The notes beneath the pieces were generated by a model. The model had not been told where the DNA came from, searched no databases, and saw nothing but the letters and a program-made list of their open reading frames with translations. Of a stretch of DNA of 64,000 bases, positions 59,601 to 64,000 are shown piece by piece (within the stretch, counting starts at the first letter, position 1; each line of letters opens with the position of its first letter). The stretch comes from Microbulbifer harenosus (lineage in GTDB: Bacteria > Pseudomonadota > Gammaproteobacteria > Pseudomonadales > Cellvibrionaceae): contig NZ_VANI01000012.1 in the NCBI RefSeq assembly GCF_005771435.1, positions 45,076-109,075 on the forward strand. The letters are read 5' to 3'. The position numbers and the translations under genes are program-made.

Positions 59601-62600
59601 AAACCCTCGCACGACTGAATCGCCAAGCAACTCGATCTGACCGATGCTTTCGATATCGGAAGCATTCAGTATCGAGCGATCCGCCAGCTGAATGGACTCC
59701 GCATACAAGCGGCCATGTACGGTCAAGTCTGTAAATTCACTCAGAATAAGCGGGCCATTTACAGTGAGATCTTCATTGAAGATAACGCTTCCCGACTGCA
59801 GGGTAAGTGCTCTGCTTGTCACGGAGCGACTGAACGTAATTGGCTGTTCAGCTGACGCATACAGCTCGCTCTCTTCAAGCTCATACACCTGAGAGAAAAT
59901 TATTCGACCGCTAACTCCTGGGTTCCGGAAATAAAACGCAGAAAAAGGAATCAGCTCCTCAAATACTGGTCCATAGCTCCAGTACAGATTGACGTAAGTT
60001 GAGCCTGTTGCCTGCTCGTACTCCACTAGAATGCTGTGACGGCCGGCAGTTAGGGTCACCGGCTCTGCCTGGTAGCCATCACAACAGGTGGTGTTTACAA
60101 CCAGCTCTCCGTCAATCCATACCCGGATTTCATCATCCGCTCGACCACTAAAGGTGTAGTCCCCGTCTTCGGGCACTTCCAGCTCACCCTGCCAACGAAT
60201 ACTGAAGTAATCGTGCTGCAGGCCACTGGGATAACCAGAACCCCAGTCGAAGTTGATCTGCTCATCAACCTGCGAGAAGCGCTTGGCGGTGAAGTCCTGG
60301 TTATCGTAGTAGGTACCCCAGAGACCTCCCTGCTCGTAAGCCGTCGGGGTAAAGACCAGCATACTGGCCTCATCCAGCTCGCCGACGTGCAGAGAACTTC
60401 CGAAGGTGATTTCTGATCCTGCAGGATCCAACAGCACCAAGCGATCATCCCCCAGATCCAGTGAGGCATATCCTGAGACGGTAACAGTATCGAAAGTGTG
60501 TACACCTACCAGTGACTGGCCGACTACCGCGGACAGATCATCCTCTGTGTGTACCGTGATGGTGTTAGTGGTATTCCGCTCAATAGGATACAGAGGGCCC
60601 GATTTATCCAATGCGTTCAGATCAACCGATATCCCCGAGAGGCCTCGCTGCAGAAAGTCATCAGTGGACTCCCAAGGCTCACCCTCTACTTCAATGCGCC
60701 AAATGCCGGTATCGATCAGGTCTACACCGGTAATTACATGGCGGCCGACCGTACGTATCGGTGTGCTTCCCTGTGGCGCAGTGAGACCCGCATTGTCGAT
60801 GATTAACTGGCCGTAGCTCTCTTGCGGATTCTGCAGGTAGACAGTACCGGCACCGGAAGGTTGGTAACTGCCACTCGCAGCCCGGTAGTGGCCGCTAAAG
60901 CCACTGCGATCCGAGGCGTATACACTGATGCGGCCACCAGTGCCGGCACCGGAAAGGTTGCCATTGCTGGAATAACTGCTGTGATTGCGCCCACCATCCG
61001 CTCTTAGTAAACCGGAACCAGCCAGTGTTTCCACCTCCAGGTGGATACTGCCACCAGCGCCACCTGTCTCATAGCCAGCATGTCCGTCTGCCAATATCGA
61101 ACCATTGACGATGGCCTCCCGAGCGAACAACTCAATTACACCACCGCCGTTAGCAGTTTCTGTACTCCGCCAATAATCCCCTGCACTACCGGCAAACCGC
61201 GCACGTTCGTATCGACCATAGCTGCAGCTATCTCCGCTGCGGCGCTTACCGGCGTGACAACTGGAATGCCCGCTATCGAACCAGGCAGTCTGGTAATCCG
61301 GCCAAGTGTAGCCACTGTCACCGGTTCCCGGATAACCGCGACCACTGACGTCAATCGCCGCCCCTGCATCAACCTTTATGACATCTGCAAAAATGGAAAG
61401 GGCAGAAATGCGCTTATTGGTAACCGAACTATTAGGGACAGTGATTGTAGCCCCGTTTTGAACAATCAACTCACCCGCGACTTCAAGACCATCCACTAGA
61501 TCCAAAGTGACCGAAGCACCATCAATTACCAGGTTCCCCGCAACGGACAACTGCTTCAAGGATACTTGTACAGGACTGGTGCCCGTGATTAGTGCATCAC
61601 CATTTACCTGTAACCGGTAGTCACCACCATCCACTATGGAATTGTTCAGTGTCAATGCCTGAACCTGGCGATCCGTAGTCATGGCAATTGTCTGGCTGGC
61701 CCAGTTCTGCAACGCCGGCCCGGAGATATGAACGGGCACCTGAGCGTTCAGCCCTGCGAGCGAGGCTGAGATATTCGCCGTGCCTTCATTCAGCAAATAG
61801 ATACCATCCTTTTGGTGCTGAGCTACCGCAGAATCGGAACTAAATACAACGGGGAACAGGTCCTCGCGGTCCACGTTCAACAGATAGGACTGATCTCCGA
61901 CGGTTATCAGCGCTTGCAGATCAAATTCGATGATATTGGAATCCACCTCCAGGTCGACCACGCGATCACTGGTGTCATAGACAAGGCTGGTCACATAAGG
62001 CGTGATATCAGCATCCCCATGAACAATCGGAGAAGCTCCCAGGGCCACCTCCAAACCGTCCGGAACACCATCGCTGTCGGTATCCGAATTGTAGCTGTCT
62101 GACTGATGAATCGTTACTTCATCGATATCGCTCAGGCCGTCACCATCCGAGTCCCGGGCGCTCACCGCATCCCCAAGCTCCTGATACCGATCTCCGCCCC
62201 AGTCAACGGAAGCACCATTACTCACAGTTACAGATTTGAACAGGTGCACACCGACCAGACTGTTTCCAACTACGCCGGTCAGGTCATCAAACGATTCAAG
62301 GACTAGTGAAGATTCCGCATTACTGATTACCAGATATAGCGCGGACTCCGGGTCCGTGCTATCCAAGCTCACAAGCAAACCGTCCAGACCGTGGCTGAAG
62401 GACTGACCAGACGACTGCCAGACCGCGTCGGCAACGCTCACCCGCCAGCGGTTCGGCGACAATTGCTTCACTGCTGTAATCTGGTGCTCGCCAATAGCCC
62501 GTATCGGCGTAGAGTTTTCCTGAGCTTCAGCACCGCCGTTATCGACAATGAGACTACCTACTGAATCTGCCAGGTCATGCACATACACCGTACCCGCACC

Positions 62601-64000
62601 GGCAATATCGCCAGGACCGGAAGAGGCAGAAATAGACCCCGCGTATTCCTCTGTCGAGCCGGTGGAAATGGAGATTCGGCCACCGGCGCCTGCAGAATAG
62701 CTGGTATGAGTCGCATATCGATTCCGCTGCCCACCGCCATTGGCAGTAATTACACCGGATTCTCCGCCTGACACCTTCTCAGTCTCGATGTAGATCGACC
62801 CGCCGGCACCACCGAGAATATATCCGCTTTGGCCATTCGCCAGAATGCTGCCGTGAACCACAAGCTCGGCCACCGAAATGTCCATGGCGCCACCGCCATG
62901 CCCCGGATACTCAACGCCGTAATCGTCACCACCGGAGCCTGCAAAGTACGCGGCTTCATAACGGCCAGTCGCCGACTTCCCGTGACGTCGATGCCCGCCA
63001 TGCCCCGATGCGAGACTGCTATTCGAAGCGAAATCCGGAGCAGCGTAGTAATCGTTCGGATAACCCTTCCCGACCAGATCAATCGATGCCGTTTCGGCAA
63101 TACTCAACTGTCCGTCAGCAATCACAGAAAGCCGGTAGATATGTTTAGCGCTGACATTTGCCGCGGGAACCGTAACGCTAGCCCCCGCACCAATCGCAAA
63201 GTCCCCGAGCAAAGAAATAGACTCGGTAATAAGCTGACTGTCATTGACCGTGATCTGATTTGCAGTAATTGACAGGGAGTAAACCGAAGCCCCATTGTCA
63301 ATCAGCAGGTTGCCAGCAACGTCCAAACCACCGTCAAAGTAGACATTCCCCGAAGTCACCGTGAGCTGGTCGATACTGACTTTGTCACTGAAGCGCAGGG
63401 TGCTAGTACCCAGATTATCTAGAAGTAGATTGGAAAGCTGCGGGGTGTGGCGCAGTGTGATTGCCGCACCACCTTCGCCTGCAAGTTGAATCAATTCCTG
63501 GCTGATCTCGCCCGCAAGCAGTGAACTGTTCGCGGCAAACTGCGAATTCACCAAATCCAATACAACCAATCGGTCTTCACCAATATCCAGTGAACTACCA
63601 CCCAGCAACTGCACGCTGGCAAAGGTTTGCACACCGATCAGCTCTTTCCCAAGCGCGGAGTAAAGATCATCGCTGGTGTGAATCTCCAGTACACCTTCGC
63701 GGTTGCTGACGATCTGATAGTGAGTACTGGCGGCTTCACTGCCATCCAGGTCGACCCAGAGTCCGTCTACACCGTAGCCATAGGTGTTATCGGAATCTTT
63801 CCAGGGGGTACCGCTGACTTCGATCTTCCAGACACCATTGGTGGGCTGGTACACATCGACGATCTGATGACGGCCCACTGAGCGCAGCGGTGTACTGCCG
63901 GACTGTGCCACTCGATCGGCGTTATCCACGATGAGATGTCCGAACTGCTGCAGTGGGTCGAGGACATAAATAGTGCCCGCCCCGGAAGCATCACCAGCTC
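50694..64000 (-). CDS. Giant modular repeat protein, probably surface-exposed or secreted (N-terminus outside window)
   Basis: The frame is open from the right edge to 50694: 4434 residues visible, with start and signal peptide missing. Ten modules each begin with an anchor like GSTPIRTVGRH. A module then shows a WRIEVEGEPW strand, IDGISVDLDA, VVGQELVGVHTFE, GGASVDFGEDRLVVLDP, a beta-helix-like part (LTLSNGATI), IDVSGKGYP, and a Gly-rich part (GAGGSIHIE, GAGGRISVYT, SGAGTAYVQ). Most modules carry a Cys pair (GCHGG ... DCTYGR). Two modules hold PA14 domains (GGLWGTYYDNQDFTAKRF), and one region has DSDGDGLSDIDE-type calcium motifs (near 62.1 kb). No RTX, autotransporter or LPXTG-like end is seen; the C-terminus is RESVMVQ. 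Role inferred: adhesin or matrix protein. Confidence 0.85.
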   Translation of the reverse strand, partial: AGDASGAGTIYVLDPLQQFGHLIVDNADRVAQSGSTPLRSVGRHQIVDVYQPTNGVWKIEVSGTPWKDSDNTYGYGVDGLWVDLDGSEAASTHYQIVSNREGVLEIHTSDDLYSALGKELIGVQTFASVQLLGGSSLDIGEDRLVVLDLVNSQFAANSSLLAGEISQELIQLAGEGGAAITLRHTPQLSNLLLDNLGTSTLRFSDKVSIDQLTVTSGNVYFDGGLDVAGNLLIDNGASVYSLSITANQITVNDSQLITESISLLGDFAIGAGASVTVPAANVSAKHIYRLSVIADGQLSIAETASIDLVGKGYPNDYYAAPDFASNSSLASGHGGHRRHGKSATGRYEAAYFAGSGGDDYGVEYPGHGGGAMDISVAELVVHGSILANGQSGYILGGAGGSIYIETEKVSGGESGVITANGGGQRNRYATHTSYSAGAGGRISISTGSTEEYAGSISASSGPGDIAGAGTVYVHDLADSVGSLIVDNGGAEAQENSTPIRAIGEHQITAVKQLSPNRWRVSVADAVWQSSGQSFSHGLDGLLVSLDSTDPESALYLVISNAESSLVLESFDDLTGVVGNSLVGVHLFKSVTVSNGASVDWGGDRYQELGDAVSARDSDGDGLSDIDEVTIHQSDSYNSDTDSDGVPDGLEVALGASPIVHGDADITPYVTSLVYDTSDRVVDLEVDSNIIEFDLQALITVGDQSYLLNVDREDLFPVVFSSDSAVAQHQKDGIYLLNEGTANISASLAGLNAQVPVHISGPALQNWASQTIAMTTDRQVQALTLNNSIVDGGDYRLQVNGDALITGTSPVQVSLKQLSVAGNLVIDGASVTLDLVDGLEVAGELIVQNGATITVPNSSVTNKRISALSIFADVIKVDAGAAIDVSGRGYPGTGDSGYTWPDYQTAWFDSGHSSCHAGKRRSGDSCSYGRYERARFAGSAGDYWRSTETANGGGVIELFAREAIVNGSILADGHAGYETGGAGGSIHLEVETLAGSGLLRADGGRNHSSYSSNGNLSGAGTGGRISVYASDRSGFSGHYRAASGSYQPSGAGTVYLQNPQESYGQLIIDNAGLTAPQGSTPIRTVGRHVITGVDLIDTGIWRIEVEGEPWESTDDFLQRGLSGISVDLNALDKSGPLYPIERNTTNTITVHTEDDLSAVVGQSLVGVHTFDTVTVSGYASLDLGDDRLVLLDPAGSEITFGSSLHVGELDEASMLVFTPTAYEQGGLWGTYYDNQDFTAKRFSQVDEQINFDWGSGYPSGLQHDYFSIRWQGELEVPEDGDYTFSGRADDEIRVWIDGELVVNTTCCDGYQAEPVTLTAGRHSILVEYEQATGSTYVNLYWSYGPVFEELIPFSAFYFRNPGVSGRIIFSQVYELEESELYASAEQPITFSRSVTSRALTLQSGSVIFNEDLTVNGPLILSEFTDLTVHGRLYAESIQLADRSILNASDIESIGQIELLGDSVVRGFYANTSTREIRPLRVLADSVILSDKASIDASGRGYPGTGDSGYTWPDYQTTWFDSGHSSCHAGKRRSGDSCSYGRHERAQFAGSAGDYWYDSYTGNGGGVIELIAREIQLNGSLIANGAEGLYTGGAGGSIHLEATSLSGTGLLRANGGRNHSSYSNSGNLSGAGTGGRISVYASDRSGFTGRYQAASGSYQPSGAGTVYLQHPQESYGHLIINNANLTAPQGSTPIRTVGRHVISGADLIDTGVWRIEVEGEPWEPTDVTLQRGIAGISIDLDAVDKSGPLYRIERNTTNTITLYTEDDLSAVVGQTLVGVHTFDTITVSGNASLDLGDDRLVLLDPAGSEIAFGSSLLVGELDEVSMLVFTPTAYEQGGLWGTYYDNQDFTAKRFSQVDEQISFDWGSGYPSGLQHDYFSIRWQGELEVPEDGDYTFSGRADDEIRVWIDGALVVNTTCCGDYQADPVTLTAGRHSILVEYEQATGSTYVNLRWSYGAVTEELIPASAFHFRNPGIEGQLILSETIALTEAELHSSPEQPVTFLRPVTAGDLTLKGGSFNFRGGLQVAGTLVLSDLADVQVSQSLVADDVALISGSHLTVEKLVSDNLILNDGSKLLGFAANADTKTVSPLIVEVSGSLEIDGTSSIDVSGKGYPSENWSGPDFDTQSRAGCHGGVPSNVALDCTYGRYQRARFAGSAGRYYNAGSPGYGGGIIELYAGTVSLNGAIRANGLSGGAYNNLVTGAGGSVHIESASFAGTGSVEVIGGNNAYSTSYPAGAGGRISLYSESNSFTGELRTHAGTSGTVSGAGTAYVQLISEEYGHLIIDNGGRNAKEGSTPIRTIGRHLVTGVDQVAPGEWRLEVEGEPWRPTDLALGWGIDGITVDLDASDVAGEQYVVERNSTNTITILTSDDLSGVLGKELVGVHTLETITVTGGADVDFGDDRLVVRDPQNSRVDSGARVQAGWLNDAFLANVLESQGAVELTRPLVIETLSLSDVTSAVLKAPSVSVLSGVSLTNAALTLDTNELTVGGDVILMASSLTAPYAQSSTKTLQALDINVVGTLDIDSDSSIDVSGRGYPSEDWSGPDFETQSRGGCHGGIRFGAAEDCTYGRYQYAEFAGSAGRYYNNASPGHGGGLIRIYADTVNVDGSIRANGLNGGGYYETQVAGAGGSIHIEAQHFTGSGTLQTEGGSNSYSSNYSSGAGGRISVYTESENFIGEYRVNSGTGGRVAGAGTAYVLLSSQTHGHLIVGNGGRRAEDASTPIRTIGRHRIVGVDEVASDEWRIEVEGEPWIPTDTDLGWGIDGISVDLDASEAAGEHYKVVKNSKNTITVLTENDLSAVVGQELMGVHIFDAVTVTGGASVDFGEDRVIVLDPSASFIDAQSSLHSAEQLWDGSLVLDGRAWSLSNRDKLLQINGDLTLVNGATLSAPSAQSSSKSLYGLRLEVAGTVSIDLDSVIDVSGSGYPNDNWSGPDFETQSRGGCHGGVRRNTTADCTYGRYERARYAGSGGHYYNSSNRAYGGGLVELYAASVVLEGVIRANGENGGYHNGTQVPGAGGAIHIETQSFGGAGALEVTGGNNSYSTSYPAGSGGRISVYTEVDSFTGSFAVNSGTGGTASGAGTAFVFPLLHTYGRLIVDNASREAVEGSTPIRQVGRHTIEAVEQLSPDKWRVYVAENVWQASDNLYDWGIDGISVDLDASDGASPHYLVESNNEDSFTVRTTDDLSGVAGQELVGVHTFESISVTGGASLDFGEDRLVVLDPANSTIANGGQVRAGALDHELITAALHSAGRVEITQPLVLESLALTGVSDSTLKAPSLSISGNVSLADTTLTLDVAEFVTAGDFFLQGSSLTTRDTNSSSKAVYPITLVVGGKLAVDADSVIDVSGKGFPSENWSGPDSSDQSRGGCHGGIRSNTVEDCTYGSYQRARFPGSGGRQYGNATGFGGGLVELYVGELLLDGAVRANGANGGYYNGTQVAGSGGAIHIEAQSFSGTGMLSAVGGNNAYSNSYPAGAGGRISVYTASDSFEGEFNVNGGTGGAASGAGTAYVQLESQSFGHLIVDNAGRSANTGSTPIRAVGRHSIIAVEEIGAGEWSIQVAETPWTPTDTENGWGIDGLIVDLNSGDAGSGFYLVERNTEDTIIILTDDDLSEIVGQQLVGVHTFETVLITGGASVDFGEDRLIVLNPQASYVDAQSGVLSSEQWWEGSLTLDGQSWSLTNGAELVRISGDLTLSNGSTITAPAAQVTSKQLNSVLLQVSGTVNIDETSAIDVSGKGYPDTDWSGPDFNSQSRPGCHGGLPANAAQDCTYGRYERARYAGSGGQQYSSGTGHGGGVVELHTTNLNLDGAIRANGHNGGYYNGSQVAGAGGSIHLEVQNFSGSGSLEVTGGSNSYSASYPAGAGGRISVQTDVNGFVGTFLTNGGVSGSVSGAGTAFVREGGQTYGSLIVDNANRQSESGSTPIRTVGRLEITSVEPVADNQWRIKVAGSPWQPSDTALGWGLDGTMVDLNAGDTTSRHYRIESNTENVLTLITDDDISGVVGQELVGVHTFESIRVTGGASVSFGGDRLTVLNPSTSHIDSQSVVLSHEQIWDGSLVLDGESWALSNRDQFVQINGDLTLQNGANISAPFALTGSKSLYGLHLAVDGALVIDETSAIDVSGRGYPDTDWSGPDFLDQSRAGCHGGIRHNTAEDCTYGRLERARFAGSGGKPYGSGTGHGGGVVELYSTSISVNGAIRANGGNGGYFNGSQVAGAGGAIHIETASIVGTGTLEATGGSNLYSSVYPSGAGGRISIYTEEDTFTGELKVHGGTGGAVSGAGTAFVQRYSELYGHLIVDNNGRIANEGSTPARSVGRHQINSVTESEDGVWRVGVAESPWRPSDGTLEWGIAGIMVDLDAGEASSPHYLIESNTENTITLRTQDDLNGMLGQELQGVHRFESVTVAGGASLSFGNDRLELPSMDRLIVDPSASFIRESVMVQ
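58090..58505 (-). other. PA14 domain, copy 2 (coding)
   Basis: Encodes YYDNQDFTAKRF, DWGSGYPSGLQHDYFSIRW, PEDGDYTFSGRADDEIRVWI, the TTCCG cysteine pair and GRHSILVEYEQATGSTYVNL: a PA14 beta-barrel, known for glycan binding in adhesins and glycosidases. Its DNA is nearly the same as that of copy 1. Confidence 0.82.
59930..60345 (-). other. PA14 domain, copy 1 (coding)
   Basis: Same PA14 domain as at 58.1-58.5 kb, with few amino-acid changes (for example TTCCDGYQ versus TTCCGDYQ). The paired Cys in TTCC could form a disulfide or a calcium-binding-loop neighbour. The flanking module segments are also similar, so a unit of about 1.84 kb was duplicated. Confidence 0.82.

Larger units (their letters stand above)
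51090..63900 (-). repeat. Ten coding repeat modules of the giant protein
   Basis: The GSTPxR anchors fall near 63.89, 62.51, 60.77, 58.93, 57.11, 55.84, 54.68, 53.41, 52.25 and 51.10 kb. Spacing is about 1.15-1.3 kb for the plain modules and about 1.8 kb for those with PA14 insertions. Sequence identity is highest between neighbours, as expected from duplication within the gene. Confidence 0.85.

Noticed and set aside
51090..63900. CRISPR or satellite interpretation of the regular repeats
   Set aside because: The repeats lie in one continuous reading frame, vary at codon level and are over 1 kb long; they are protein modules.

Overview
The window reads as a chromosomal stretch of a marine-type gammaproteobacterium. 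The housekeeping half is GC-rich and follows pseudomonad-like gene orders: cbrB-pcnB-folK-dNK-panB and dapA-bamC-MBL hydrolase. It also has FabV as enoyl-ACP reductase, several TonB-dependent receptors, and a lipoprotein with a poly-serine linker. Together these suggest a relative of Microbulbifer, Saccharophagus or Cellvibrio (Cellvibrionales). The genus is an inference; there is no rRNA in the window. No tRNA, IS element, prophage or CRISPR array was seen.

Layout. 1-6.6 kb (+): the C-terminal part of a CbrB-type sigma-54 activator; a gene-free AT-rich stretch that looks like a CrcZ-type small RNA with its own sigma-54 promoter, enhancer half-sites and IHF site; then pcnB, folK, a deoxynucleoside kinase, panB and a TesB-like thioesterase. 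6.6-15.5 kb (-): zntB, an aldose-6-phosphate mutarotase, an MBL hydrolase, bamC, dapA, lpxL-type acyltransferase, a DUF2789 protein, a Tas-type aldo-keto reductase and fabV. 15.5-19.4 kb: a YciA-like thioesterase with a sigma-54-like promoter, then a universal stress protein and a SulP transporter on the other strand. Two related, hairpin-rich elements of about 200 bp flank the thioesterase/stress-protein pair in opposite orientation.

19.5-27.4 kb (+): a self-contained module with a strong sigma-54 promoter, palindromic upstream sites, a membrane fusion protein, a MacB-like ABC ATPase, two FtsX/MacB-type permeases, an NtrC-type regulator and its histidine kinase. REP-like hairpins lie between its genes. 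27.4-33.2 kb: an AraC regulator divergent from a two-gene RND efflux operon, with phased direct repeats between them. 33.2-37.7 kb (-): a poly-Ser lipoprotein, a NarL-type regulator and a hybrid kinase.

37.7-48.0 kb: two paralogous TonB-dependent receptors flank a PhoX-type phosphatase and a secreted phosphodiesterase with a jacalin-like tail. The second receptor has an STN domain and sits behind fecI-fecR-type genes. The set suggests regulated uptake linked to extracellular organophosphate breakdown. 48.0-49.6 kb (-): a small membrane protein and three tiny lipoproteins that share a cysteine-spacing motif I do not recognise. 49.8-64.0 kb (-): a giant modular surface or secreted protein (more than 4400 residues visible, open at the window edge) followed directly by a parvulin-like lipoprotein, in a region of visibly lower GC.

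Most noteworthy: the CrcZ-like locus, the giant repeat protein with its candidate folding partner, the Cys-motif lipoprotein trio, and the paired structured intergenic elements.
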